This document shows, piece after piece, positions 26,507 to 35,257 of a DNA stretch of 64,000 nucleotides. Made by a program: the position numbers and the translations under genes. The notes below the pieces were generated by a model that did no database searches, had not been told where the DNA came from, and saw nothing but the letters and a program-made list of their open reading frames with translations. This DNA is from JAAGZL01 sp050297535. GTDB taxonomy: Bacteria; Pseudomonadota; Gammaproteobacteria; Chromatiales; Chromatiaceae. The stretch covers positions 26,396 through 90,395 of the forward strand of contig JBNKSV010000004.1 of assembly GCA_050297535.1 (NCBI GenBank). The letters are read 5' to 3'. Each line of letters opens with the position of its first letter. Within the stretch, counting starts at the first letter, position 1.

Positions 26507-26983
26507 ATGAACGAAAATGTTGTCGATATCCTGATCTATCTCTATGAAAACTATATGGATAGCGACCATCCAGCCCCCTCCAGCCAGGAGGAACTTCACG
26601 AAGAACTGGTGGCTGCAGGTTTCCCGGAAGATGAGATATATAAGGCCTTTCAGTGGCTGGACGAACTGGCGCTGCAGCGGGACTCCGGAAATCTCCGGCC
26701 CCAAACAGAGTGTTCGATCAGGATCTATACCGAGCCAGAGATCGCGCGGATGGACCTGGATTGCCGCGGCCTGTTGCTGTTTCTGGAACAGAACAACATC
26801 CTGGATCAGGCCAATCGCGAGTTTGTAATAGAGCGCGCCATGGCCCTGGACTCACACATAATAAAGGTCGATGACCTGAAGTGGGTCGTGCTCCTGGTAC
26901 TGATGAATCAGCCTGGCCAAGAGACCGCGTTCGCCCAGATGGAGGATCTGGTCTATAACGATCAGCCCCTGTATCTGCACTAA
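26507..26983 (+). CDS. smg: Smg protein (DUF494)
   Basis: A 158-residue acidic cytoplasmic protein matching the Smg/DUF494 family (VVDILIYLYENYM ... LVAAGFPEDEIYKAFQWLDEL ... VIERAMALDSHIIKVDDLKWV). The family almost always sits next to dprA and topA, as here, starting 10 bases after dprA. Its role is not well established; a link to DNA topology or rRNA maturation has been suggested by context. Confidence 0.93.
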   Translation: MNENVVDILIYLYENYMDSDHPAPSSQEELHEELVAAGFPEDEIYKAFQWLDELALQRDSGNLRPQTECSIRIYTEPEIARMDLDCRGLLLFLEQNNILDQANREFVIERAMALDSHIIKVDDLKWVVLLVLMNQPGQETAFAQMEDLVYNDQPLYLH

Positions 26984-27003
26984 TCACACAACCCGTAACC
27001 CGC

Positions 27004-29280
27004 ATGAATCTGGTAATAGTTGAATCGCCGGCCAAGGCCAAGACCATCAAAAAATACCTGGGCAAGGAATTTGAGGTCCTGGCTTCATACGGCCATGTGC
27101 GTGACCTGGTCCCGAAATCCGGCGCAGTAGACCCGGAACAGGGGTTCAAGATGCAATACCAGGCCATCGAAAAGAACGAGCGCCATGTTCAGGCCATAAC
27201 CAAGGCGCTGAAAAAGGCTGACTCTCTCTATCTCGCAACTGACCCGGACCGCGAAGGTGAGGCCATCTCCTGGCACCTGCTGGAGTTGCTCAAGAATAGA
27301 CGCCACCTCAAAGACAAAGCCGTGTACCGAGTGGTCTTCCATGAGATCACCAAGAAGGCGGTGCAGGATGCGGTAGACAACCCCAGAGACATCTCCATGG
27401 CTCTGGTAAATGCCCAGCAGGCCCGGCGCGCCCTGGATTATCTGGTGGGCTTCAACCTGTCGCCGCTTTTATGGAAGAAGGTTCGACGCGGACTCTCAGC
27501 CGGCCGGGTGCAAAGCCCAGCCCTGCGCATGATCGTGGAGCGGGAAGAGGAGATCGAGGCCTTCCATAGCCAGGAATACTGGACCATTGAGGCCGATCTG
27601 CTCAAAGAAAAACAGGGCTTCAGCGCCAAACTCATCCAGTATCAGGACAAGAAACTGGAGCAGTTCAGCATCACCGACGCGACCAGCGCAACTGCCGCCG
27701 AAAAAGAGCTACTAAAGGCTGCTGCGGGCAAGCTGCGTGTGGAACAGGTGCAGAAAAAGCAGCGCAAGCGTAATCCCGCCGCGCCCTTCACCACCTCGAC
27801 CCTGCAGCAGGAGGCGGCCCGCAAACTGGGATTCACCACCCAGCGCACCATGCGTACCGCCCAGCAACTGTACGAAGGCATAGACACAGGCAGCGGCGCC
27901 ACCGGTCTTATCACCTACATGCGTACCGACTCGGTCAATCTATCGGATGACGCGATAGCGGAACTACGGGAATTCATCACCGAGCGTTTCGGCCAAGATA
28001 ATCTCCCGGCAAAACCGCAACAGTACAAGACCAAGGCCAAGAACGCCCAGGAGGCCCACGAGGCCATCCGCACCACCTCCGTACGACGCACCCCTGAGGA
28101 ACTAAAGCAGCATCTGACTAAAGACCAGTTCCGCCTCTACGAACTGATCTGGAAGCGCACCCTGGCCTGTCAGATGCTCCACGCCACCATCAACACGGTC
28201 ACCGCCGATCTTAGCTGTGGCCCAGGCAACATCTTTCGGGCCAACGGATCAACCATCGCCGATCCGGGTTTTATGGCCGTCTATATGGAAGATGTGGACG
28301 ATGCCAACAAGGACAGGGATGACGAAAAGATCCTGCCGCCACTAACAGAGGGCGAAGAGCTGGCCCTGCAGGCCATACGTCCGGAACAACACTTCACTGA
28401 GCCGCCACCCCGCTACAGCGAGGCCAGCCTGGTGAAGGCCCTGGAAGAGCACGGCATCGGCCGACCCTCCACCTATGCCTCCATCATCTCCACCCTGCAG
28501 GATCGTGAATACGTGGAGCTGGAGAAGAAACGCTTTTACCCCACCGACGTAGGCAGGGTGGTAAACAAGTTCCTCACCAACTACTTCACCCGCTATGTTG
28601 ACTATGGCTTCACCGCCGACCTGGAAGATGAACTGGATGCGGTCTCCCGGGGTGAAGAGGAGTGGATACCGCTATTAGAAAAATTCTGGGGGCCGTTTAA
28701 GGATCGCATCGACCACACCGAGGAAAACGTCAAACGTAGCGATGTCACCCATGAGGCCCTGGATGAGGCATGTCCGCAGTGTGGCAAACCGCTTTCCATA
28801 CGGCTTGGCAGGCACGGTCGTTTCATCGGGTGCACCAACTACCCCGAGTGCGACTACACCCGCGACCTCAACAGCAACGGCAAGGAACAGGAAGAACCGG
28901 AGATCGTTGCAGACAGAAAATGCCCGGACTGCGGTTCTGATTTGGTAATCAAACGCGGAAAATACGGAAAGTTCATCGGTTGCAGCGGCTATCCGGATTG
29001 CCGCTACATCGAACCCCTGGAGAAACCCAAGGACACTGGCGTCACCTGCCCGAAGTGCAACAGCGGCACCATGATGCAGCGCAAGTCCAGACGCGGCAAG
29101 ATTTTCTACTCCTGCTCCGGTTACCCGGACTGCGACTACGCCATCTGGAATGAACCCATCGCCGAACCCTGTCCCAGCTGCGGATGGCCCATCCTCACCA
29201 TCAAGACCACCAAACGCAAAGGTACCGAGAAGGTCTGTCCGCAACAAGACTGCTCCTATTCCGAACCGGTGGAAGAATAG
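27004..29280 (+). CDS. topA: DNA topoisomerase I
   Basis: A 758-residue type IA topoisomerase that relaxes negative supercoils. The TOPRIM domain begins at the N-terminus (NLVIVESPAKAKTIKKYLG; acidic triad at DPDREGE). The active-site Tyr is in TGLITYMRTDS. The C-terminus carries four Cys-rich ribbons: CPQCGKPLSI, CPDCGSDLVI, CPKCNSGTMM and CPSCGWPILT, each with a second Cys pair or single Cys. It follows smg by 20 bases. It is shorter than the E. coli enzyme (865), mainly in the C-terminal domain. Confidence 0.96.
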   Translation: MNLVIVESPAKAKTIKKYLGKEFEVLASYGHVRDLVPKSGAVDPEQGFKMQYQAIEKNERHVQAITKALKKADSLYLATDPDREGEAISWHLLELLKNRRHLKDKAVYRVVFHEITKKAVQDAVDNPRDISMALVNAQQARRALDYLVGFNLSPLLWKKVRRGLSAGRVQSPALRMIVEREEEIEAFHSQEYWTIEADLLKEKQGFSAKLIQYQDKKLEQFSITDATSATAAEKELLKAAAGKLRVEQVQKKQRKRNPAAPFTTSTLQQEAARKLGFTTQRTMRTAQQLYEGIDTGSGATGLITYMRTDSVNLSDDAIAELREFITERFGQDNLPAKPQQYKTKAKNAQEAHEAIRTTSVRRTPEELKQHLTKDQFRLYELIWKRTLACQMLHATINTVTADLSCGPGNIFRANGSTIADPGFMAVYMEDVDDANKDRDDEKILPPLTEGEELALQAIRPEQHFTEPPPRYSEASLVKALEEHGIGRPSTYASIISTLQDREYVELEKKRFYPTDVGRVVNKFLTNYFTRYVDYGFTADLEDELDAVSRGEEEWIPLLEKFWGPFKDRIDHTEENVKRSDVTHEALDEACPQCGKPLSIRLGRHGRFIGCTNYPECDYTRDLNSNGKEQEEPEIVADRKCPDCGSDLVIKRGKYGKFIGCSGYPDCRYIEPLEKPKDTGVTCPKCNSGTMMQRKSRRGKIFYSCSGYPDCDYAIWNEPIAEPCPSCGWPILTIKTTKRKGTEKVCPQQDCSYSEPVEE

Positions 29281-29358
29281 CCATATAAGCCCTAGCCTAA
29301 ACCGGCAAAATCCGGTATCTTCCCTCCCCTTTCTGATGATATTCGGGATGAGGAGACT

Positions 29359-29865
29359 ATGAGCCAGCCATTTGTAGCCGTTCTGATGGGTTCAGATTCG
29401 GATCTTCCGGTACTGCGGTCGACTATCGACGTACTCAAATCACTACAGATACCGTTCGAGGCCAAGATCACCTCGGCCCACCGCACCCCAAAGGTAACCC
29501 ACGACTATGTGACTGACGCCGACGCCCGCGGCTGTGCGGTTTTCATCTGCGCCGCCGGTCTGGCCGCCCATCTGGCGGGCGCCGTCTCCGCCGCCACCCT
29601 GAAACCGGTCATAGGTATACCCCTGGATACAGGATCACTTCAAGGTATGGACGCCCTGCTCTCCACCGTGCAGATGCCGGGCGGAATTCCGGTCGCAACC
29701 GTGGCCGTGGGCAAGGCAGGCGCCAAGAATGCCGCCTATCTGGCAGCGCAGATCCTGGCCCTGTCTGATCCTGGGCTAGCCCAACGCATTAAGACAGAGC
29801 GCGAGGGCAACGCGCAAGATGTGATGGCAAAGGACGCAAAACTCCAGGCCGATCTAGCCAACTAG
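29359..29865 (+). CDS. purE: N5-carboxyaminoimidazole ribonucleotide mutase
   Basis: A 168-residue class I PurE of purine synthesis. The substrate loop MGSDSDLPVL and the catalytic SAHRTP motif are present, as is the ICAAGLAAHLAGAVSAATLKPVIGIPL block. The usual partner gene purK does not follow; tsaC does, after 15 bases. The ATG has a GAGGAG-like site upstream (gatgaggagact). Confidence 0.95.
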   Translation: MSQPFVAVLMGSDSDLPVLRSTIDVLKSLQIPFEAKITSAHRTPKVTHDYVTDADARGCAVFICAAGLAAHLAGAVSAATLKPVIGIPLDTGSLQGMDALLSTVQMPGGIPVATVAVGKAGAKNAAYLAAQILALSDPGLAQRIKTEREGNAQDVMAKDAKLQADLAN

Positions 29866-29880
29866 GGACCACTGCTCCAC

Positions 29881-30444
29881 ATGGCAAGCATCCACCCCTG
29901 GAAACTGCGCGAGGCCGTCCGCTGTTTTCGTCGGGGTGGAATCCTGGCCTATCCGACCGAGGCCATCTACGGACTAGGCTGCGACCCGCTGAACTGGCGC
30001 GCCGTACAGAGACTATTACTGCTGAAACAGCGTCCGCTCGACAAGGGCCTGATCCTGCTCGCCGCCTCTTACCAACAACTGCTCCCGTTTATAAAACCCC
30101 TACCAGATAGCCAGATGGAACAGGTCTTTGCCAGCTGGCCAGGGCCTACCACCTGGCTGCTCCCTGCGGCGGACGATCTTCCATACTGGCTGTGCGGACG
30201 ACACCAGACCCTCGCGGTCCGGGTGACAGATCACCAGATAGCAGCCACCCTAAGCCTGTCCTGCCGATCACCCCTGGTATCCACCAGCGCAAACATAGCC
30301 AACCACAACCCCGCAAACAGCCCCACGCAGGTCAGGGCCAGACTGGACGGGACAGCCGACTGCATCGTTCATGGGGAAACTGGCGGCAGAAAGTCACCAT
30401 CCATTATCAAGGATGCCATGACCGGGAAGATCATTCGCGGCTAA
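29881..30444 (+). CDS. tsaC: Threonylcarbamoyl-AMP synthase (YrdC/TsaC)
   Basis: A 187-residue single YrdC-domain protein without the Sua5 C-terminal domain. It makes threonylcarbamoyl-AMP for the t6A37 modification of ANN-decoding tRNAs. The GGILAYPTEAIYGLGCDP motif, the KQRPLDKGLIL segment and PLVSTSANIANHNPA are diagnostic. It is 15 bases after purE and ends near two hairpins. Confidence 0.94.
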   Translation: MASIHPWKLREAVRCFRRGGILAYPTEAIYGLGCDPLNWRAVQRLLLLKQRPLDKGLILLAASYQQLLPFIKPLPDSQMEQVFASWPGPTTWLLPAADDLPYWLCGRHQTLAVRVTDHQIAATLSLSCRSPLVSTSANIANHNPANSPTQVRARLDGTADCIVHGETGGRKSPSIIKDAMTGKIIRG

Positions 30445-30449
30445 AGAAA

Positions 30450-30496
30450 AAGCCCACCAGGGGAGGAGTGGGCTTAGGGCGCCACTAAGGTGGCGC
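30450..30496 (-). terminator. Double hairpin, terminator-like on the minus strand
   Basis: Stem AAGCCCAC (30450-30457) / GTGGGCTT (30468-30475) and a second perfect stem GCGCCAC (30479-30485) / GTGGCGC (30490-30496) lie just after tsaC. The T tract (CTTTTTCTTT) that would complete an intrinsic terminator follows the first stem only on the minus strand. It would therefore stop transcription arriving from 30500-30700, although it may also slow read-through from tsaC. Confidence 0.5.
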
Positions 30497-30707
30497 AAAC
30501 GGAGGATCAACTGAAACAACGAAAAAACAGCTTACTTAGCACATCGGTATCACAATATTCAGCGACACCTTCAATAGAAACTTTAGTCATAGATTTGGCA
30601 TTATTCAATATCTTGACGCCTTAAAGGTGATTTTTTTATGTCATGAACCTCTTTGGTGATAGATTTGTCAACTACCAACAAAGAACCACATCCATGGAAA
30701 TCAATGC

Positions 30708-30908
30708 ATGCACAACCAGATAATCGAACTAGAGACCAAAATCGCCTTCCAGGAGGACATGATCCAGGCCCTGAACCAGACCGTCGCCACCCAACAGCGG
30801 GAATTGTCTGAATTGAAAAGAGACCTCAGAGAATTGGAGACACAGTTGCGGGCCATTGCTTCCGGCCTTACTACAGAGTTCTCAGACGAACCCCCGCCAC
30901 ACTACTAA
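30708..30908 (+). CDS. slyX: SlyX family protein
   Basis: A 66-residue coiled-coil protein of the SlyX family (LETKIAFQEDMIQALNQTV ... LSELKRDLRELETQLRAI) with the typical PPPHY C-terminus. Function is unknown; E. coli slyX is near slyD. The 211-base spacer upstream must hold its promoter. A hairpin follows six bases after the stop. Confidence 0.9.
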   Translation: MHNQIIELETKIAFQEDMIQALNQTVATQQRELSELKRDLRELETQLRAIASGLTTEFSDEPPPHY

Positions 30909-30910
30909 AA

Positions 30911-30936
30911 CTAAGGCGGCTGTTAAGCCGCCTCAG
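30911..30936. terminator. Bidirectional terminator between slyX and the mlaC-like gene
   Basis: Stem AGGCGGC (30914-30920) / GCCGCCT (30927-30933), extended by outer CT/AG pairs, has a 6-base loop. On the minus strand TTTTAG follows the stem; on the plus strand only TTT follows. It lies between the convergent slyX and mlaC-like genes. Confidence 0.7.
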
Positions 30937-30983
30937 TTTGCAATCACGAAACTACAACCGCCAAAAAACGCCGTACGGCCAGA

Positions 30984-31601
30984 TTACCCCTTGCTATTCA
31001 TGGCGCTCAGTTGCTTGATTAACCCTTCCATGCCGCTGGACCTTACTATCCCCTGAAAACTGGCGCTGTGGCTCTTGGCCAGGCTTACCCCTGCAATATA
31101 GATGTCGTAGACCTTCCAGCTGCTACCCCCGCCATACATCAGATAGGTCACATTTACCGAACTTGCCCCCGCAGGCGACACCCTGGTACTCACCGCCGAT
31201 GCCTTGCCGGAGCCCTTGACCCCCAAGTGTTGCATAGTCCAGGTATTGTAGCTGGCAAAGGCGCTACTATAGGTACGTACCAACATCTTCTTGAATTGGG
31301 CCACAAACCTGCTTCGCTGCCCGGCCGACGCCTTATTCCAATAGTCATTTCCCAGGGCCCGCTTTGCCACCATATTGAAATTTACATATGGCACGATAAT
31401 CTGGTTGACCAAGCTGTAGGCGCGGCTTGGGCTGGGCTTACCCTTCAGCGCCTGCTGCATACGGTCTGAGATCTTCTGAACCAGCGCCTGTTGGGCCGTC
31501 AGCTGACCACTCCACCCCTCTTGCGGCAGGACCAAAACCAGAGATAAAAAGGCCAACATATATATCGGTAACCGCATCTTGTGAAACACTGAATACCTCA
31601 T
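30984..31601 (-). CDS. MlaC/Ttg2D-family phospholipid-binding protein
   Basis: A 205-residue periplasmic protein with a signal peptide (LPIYMLAFLSLVLVLPQEGWS). The mature part matches MlaC: the IIVPYVNFNMVAKRALGNDYWNKAS segment, QFKKMLVRTYSSAF, and the C-terminal SSWKVYDIYIAGVSLAKSHSASFQGIV. MlaC carries phospholipids between the outer-membrane and inner-membrane Mla complexes. No mlaDEFB genes are adjacent, so this is an orphan copy that may serve a different MCE-type system. Confidence 0.87.
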   Translation of the reverse strand: MRYSVFHKMRLPIYMLAFLSLVLVLPQEGWSGQLTAQQALVQKISDRMQQALKGKPSPSRAYSLVNQIIVPYVNFNMVAKRALGNDYWNKASAGQRSRFVAQFKKMLVRTYSSAFASYNTWTMQHLGVKGSGKASAVSTRVSPAGASSVNVTYLMYGGGSSWKVYDIYIAGVSLAKSHSASFQGIVRSSGMEGLIKQLSAMNSKG

Positions 31602-31848
31602 AATTAATACTCCCTATCATTCTTTGCATAATCGAAGGTGTTTATAGCGGCCAGCCGGATGCTATTCTTGCGCCATACAAGCATGGTCCTTGCTGCATCC
31701 CCGATACCGACGAGATTCAGATTTGAGCAGGTAATCGGTAAAAAATCCAGCGCCCGGAAATAAATTTTATCCTCTCCAATCCATTTAGATCTTATATCCA
31801 ACCGCCGCCTAAGGTATCTTATGCAGTATCTGTAAATGGAGGCCAACC

Positions 31849-32862
31849 ATGCAAGACAAGACCGCCCTCAGCGCACCCTATCCCAACACCCGCATGCGCC
31901 GCATGCGCAGAGACGATTTCTCACGCCGCCTGATGCGCGAGACCGAGATCACCCCTTCCGACTTCATATATCCGGTCTTCGTGCTGGAAGGCAGCGGCCA
32001 GAGGGAGGCGGTGGCATCCATGCCCGGGATAGAGCGCATGAGCATCGACCTGCTGATCCAGGAGGCGAAAGATATCCACGCCCTGGGGGTCCCGGCCATA
32101 GCCCTGTTCCCGGTCACCCCGCCCGAGGCCAAATCGGAAGACGCCCGCGAGGCCTACAACCCGGACGGTCTGGCCCAGCGCGCCGTACGCGCCCTCAAGG
32201 ATGCGGTGCCGGAACTGGGGATAATGACCGACGTGGCCCTGGACCCCTTCACCACCCACGGCCAGGACGGTCTTATAGATGAATCAGGCTATGTACTGAA
32301 CGACGAGACCGTGGAGGTCCTGGTGAAACAGGCCCTCTCCCACGCCGCAGCCGGTGCCGACATCGTGGCCCCCTCCGACATGATGGACGGGCGCATCGGC
32401 GCCATCCGCACCGCCCTGGAGGCCAACAACCAGATCTACACCCGCATCATGGCCTACTCAGCCAAGTACGCCTCCAGCTTCTACGGCCCGTTCCGCGACG
32501 CCGTGGGTTCCGCCGCCAACCTGGGCGCTGGCAACAAATACACCTACCAGATGGACCCGGCCAACTCGGACGAGGCCCTGCGTGAGATCGCCCTGGACCT
32601 ACAGGAAGGTGCGGACATGGTGATGGTCAAACCAGGCATGCCATATTTAGACATAGTCCGGCGGGTCAAAGACGAATTCGGCGCACCTACCTTCGTCTAT
32701 CAGGTGAGCGGCGAATACGCCATGCTGATGGCCGCTGCCCAGAACGGCTGGCTGGATGAGAAGGCGGTAGCCATGGAATCACTGCTCTGTATCAAACGGG
32801 CCGGTGCCGACGGCATCCTTACCTATTTTGCCAAACGGGCCGCCCAGTGGCTGAACGGCTGA
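31849..32862 (+). CDS. hemB: Delta-aminolevulinic acid dehydratase (porphobilinogen synthase)
   Basis: A 337-residue enzyme condensing two ALA molecules to porphobilinogen. The active-site lysines are in MVKPGMPYLD and the earlier YSAKYASSFYGPFRDA segment. The metal site reads DVALDPFTTHGQDGL, with Asp where zinc enzymes have Cys, so this is the Mg-dependent type (established family knowledge). A GGAGG ribosome site precedes the ATG. It is one base upstream of aroE. Confidence 0.96.
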   Translation: MQDKTALSAPYPNTRMRRMRRDDFSRRLMRETEITPSDFIYPVFVLEGSGQREAVASMPGIERMSIDLLIQEAKDIHALGVPAIALFPVTPPEAKSEDAREAYNPDGLAQRAVRALKDAVPELGIMTDVALDPFTTHGQDGLIDESGYVLNDETVEVLVKQALSHAAAGADIVAPSDMMDGRIGAIRTALEANNQIYTRIMAYSAKYASSFYGPFRDAVGSAANLGAGNKYTYQMDPANSDEALREIALDLQEGADMVMVKPGMPYLDIVRRVKDEFGAPTFVYQVSGEYAMLMAAAQNGWLDEKAVAMESLLCIKRAGADGILTYFAKRAAQWLNG

Positions 32863-32863
32863 G

Positions 32864-33679
32864 ATGACCGACAGATACGCCGTAATCGGCAACCCGATTG
32901 AGCACAGCAAATCCCCGCTGATTCACCGCGCCTTTGCGCAACAGACCGGAGAGGACCTGGAGTATGGACGCATCCTGGGCGAACCAGGACGTTTCGGTCA
33001 GGCCGTAGCCGATTTTTTCTCTGCCGACGGCAAGGGACTGAACATCACCGTCCCCTTCAAGGAGGACGCCTGGGGACTGGCCGACGAACGTAGCGCCCGC
33101 GCCGAGGACGCAGGTGCGGTCAACACCCTGATCCTGCTGCCAAACGGATGCCTGCGCGGTGACAACACCGACGGCGTCGGACTGGTGCGAGATCTGACGA
33201 CAAACCACGGTTGCAAACTGGCTGGCGCAGAGATCTTGCTGCTGGGTGCGGGCGGGGCATCCCGCGGCGTCATCCGGCCACTCCTGGAGGCCGGGCCGAA
33301 GCGCCTGGTCATCGCCAACCGAACCGCCTCCAAGGCGAAAGCCCTGGCCATAGACAGCTCTGGCTTGGGTGAGGTCAGAGGCTGTGGCCTGGAACAACTG
33401 GAGGGAGACTCATTCGACATCATCATCAACGCCACCGCGGCCGGCCTGACTGATCAAGTCCCGGCGCTACCGGATGGCATCCTGCGCCCCGGCGGCTGGA
33501 CCTACGACATGATGTACGGCGACAAAGCCACCGCATTCATGCGCTGGGGCCAAACACATGGAGCCAGCCACGCCTTGGGGGGGCTGGGGATGCTGGTGGA
33601 ACAGGCGGCGGAGTCGTTCTTTCTATGGCGCGGGGTGCGGCCAGATACAGCGCCAGTCATCAAGATGCTAACGGCCTAG
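32864..33679 (+). CDS. aroE: Shikimate dehydrogenase
   Basis: A 271-residue NADP-dependent enzyme of aromatic amino acid synthesis. The substrate site NPIEHSKSPLIHRAF and NITVPFKEDAW with the catalytic Lys, and the cofactor motif GAGGASRGVI, are intact. It starts one base after the hemB stop, so the two are likely cotranscribed. Confidence 0.95.
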   Translation: MTDRYAVIGNPIEHSKSPLIHRAFAQQTGEDLEYGRILGEPGRFGQAVADFFSADGKGLNITVPFKEDAWGLADERSARAEDAGAVNTLILLPNGCLRGDNTDGVGLVRDLTTNHGCKLAGAEILLLGAGGASRGVIRPLLEAGPKRLVIANRTASKAKALAIDSSGLGEVRGCGLEQLEGDSFDIIINATAAGLTDQVPALPDGILRPGGWTYDMMYGDKATAFMRWGQTHGASHALGGLGMLVEQAAESFFLWRGVRPDTAPVIKMLTA

Positions 33680-33689
33680 AGAAATAGTC

Positions 33690-34079
33690 ATGAGATATCT
33701 GCACACCATGTTGCGAGTACGTGATCTGGACAAAGCGGTAGAATTCTACACCAGGGTCCTAGGGTTCAAGGAGATGAGCAGGAACGATTACGTCGATGGC
33801 CGTTTCACCCTATCTTTTCTGCGTGCCAGCGGTGATCCTGACAACGGACCCATGCTGGAACTGACCCACAACTGGGATACAGACGACTATGAAAACGGCA
33901 ACGCCTATGGTCATGTTGCCTACCATGTGGACTCCATTGAAGAGATCGGACAAAGACTGTCCGAGTTCGGCATGGAATTCTCCTGGGGACCGGGAGAGAC
34001 CCCTAGCGGCGACCGCATGATGGCCTTCCTTACCGATCCGGATGGTTATGCAGTGGAGCTAATACAGGATCTAACCTAA
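33690..34079 (+). CDS. gloA: Lactoylglutathione lyase (glyoxalase I)
   Basis: A 129-residue enzyme turning the methylglyoxal-glutathione adduct into lactoylglutathione. The four metal ligands of the bacterial Ni-type enzyme are all present: H5, E57, H75 and E123. Length and HTMLRVRDLDKAVEFYT are typical. It is 10 bases after aroE; the stop overlaps the convergent carbonic-anhydrase-like gene by four bases. Confidence 0.95.
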   Translation: MRYLHTMLRVRDLDKAVEFYTRVLGFKEMSRNDYVDGRFTLSFLRASGDPDNGPMLELTHNWDTDDYENGNAYGHVAYHVDSIEEIGQRLSEFGMEFSWGPGETPSGDRMMAFLTDPDGYAVELIQDLT

Positions 34080-34609
34080 CCCTCCTCCAAGTACTTCTTC
34101 GCCAAGCGTGCATAATTCTGCGCCGAGTAATCCAGGAACTCCTGCTCCTTCTCATTCAGCTCCCGCACCCGGCGCACCGGTGAACCCACCCAAAGGTAAC
34201 CGCCCTCCAGCACCTTGCCCCCAGGCACCAGGCTACCTGCTCCCAATACCACGCGCGGTTCGATCACCGCCCCATCCATTACGGTGGAACTCATGCCGAT
34301 CAGACAGTTGTCCCCGATGGTGCAGCCATGCAGCATCACCTTGTGTCCTATCGTGATATTGCTGCCGATGATGGTGGGGTAGCCGCCGGGATTGAAACGG
34401 CTGTCGTGGGTAACATGCACCACACTGCCGTCCTGGATATTGGTGTTTTCGCCGATGCGGATGTGGTGAATGTCCCCCCGCACCACCACCAGCGGCCAGA
34501 TGGAGGAACCGGCCCCGATCTCCACGTCACCGATCACCACCGCAGTTGGGTCCACCCATACATCTCCGGCAATTCTTGGGGTCATACCTTGAAAGGATCT
34601 TATAGCCAC
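34076..34609 (-). CDS. Gamma-carbonic anhydrase-like hexapeptide-repeat protein
   Basis: A 177-residue left-handed beta-helix protein of the YrdA/PaaY/gamma-carbonic anhydrase group. Hexapeptide repeats run through the middle. Metal-ligand histidines are visible in VVHVTHDSRF and ITIGHKVMLHGCTIGDN. Many family members lack measurable carbonic anhydrase activity, so the reaction is uncertain. Its 3' end overlaps gloA. Confidence 0.88.
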   Translation of the reverse strand: MAIRSFQGMTPRIAGDVWVDPTAVVIGDVEIGAGSSIWPLVVVRGDIHHIRIGENTNIQDGSVVHVTHDSRFNPGGYPTIIGSNITIGHKVMLHGCTIGDNCLIGMSSTVMDGAVIEPRVVLGAGSLVPGGKVLEGGYLWVGSPVRRVRELNEKEQEFLDYSAQNYARLAKKYLEEG

Positions 34610-34684
34610 CTCATGTCACTCCTAGGGTATCGAATAATGGCTACAATGATACAATCAAGCCGATAACATAAAAAAGGAGTTGGC

Positions 34685-35257
34685 ATGGGAATTTCTACCT
34701 TCGTAATCCTTGGGGTCATCGCAATCGCTGCCATCTATGCGATAACCATCTACAACGGCCTGGTCAATCTGAAGCACGGCGTATCCAAGGCCTGGTCCAA
34801 TATTGACGTATTGCTGAAGCAGCGCCATGACGAGTTGCCCAAGCTGGTGGAGACCTGCAAACAATACATGCAGTATGAGCAAGAGACCCTGGAGAAGGTG
34901 ATGCAGGCCAGGAGCGCGGTCTCTGCCGCCCGCCAGAAGGGTGACGTCGGGGCCCTGGGCGCAGCGGAGGGCCAGCTGAGATTGGGGCTTGGCAACCTGT
35001 TCGCCGTAGCCGAGGCCTATCCGGACCTGAAGGCGAATGAGACCTTCCTGCACCTACAGAGCCGCATCACCGGGCTGGAGAACAGCATCGCCGACCGGCG
35101 TGAATTCTACAACGAGAGCGTAAACAACAATAACGTACGTATCGAACAGTTCCCGGACGTAATCGTTGCCCGCATGTTTAACTTCCAGGCGGCGGAGTTG
35201 CTGGAATTTTCGCAAGAGGAAAAACAGGACGTGAATATAAAATCTCTGTTTGATTGA
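34685..35257 (+). CDS. lemA: LemA family protein
   Basis: A 190-residue protein with an N-terminal membrane anchor (FVILGVIAIAAIYAITIYNGLV) and a long four-helix LemA domain beginning KAWSNIDVLLKQRHDELPKL and ending EQFPDVIVARMFNFQAAELL. A GGAG site precedes the ATG. It overlaps the next gene by one base (TGATG), so it is coupled to the GIDE-domain gene, a pairing seen in other bacteria. Function is unknown. Confidence 0.93.
   Translation: MGISTFVILGVIAIAAIYAITIYNGLVNLKHGVSKAWSNIDVLLKQRHDELPKLVETCKQYMQYEQETLEKVMQARSAVSAARQKGDVGALGAAEGQLRLGLGNLFAVAEAYPDLKANETFLHLQSRITGLENSIADRREFYNESVNNNNVRIEQFPDVIVARMFNFQAAELLEFSQEEKQDVNIKSLFD

Noticed and set aside
31604..31846. An 80-codon minus-strand frame between the mlaC-like gene and hemB
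   Set aside because: No ribosome site, no recognisable family, and it covers the hemB promoter region; I looked for an MlaB/STAS pattern and found none.
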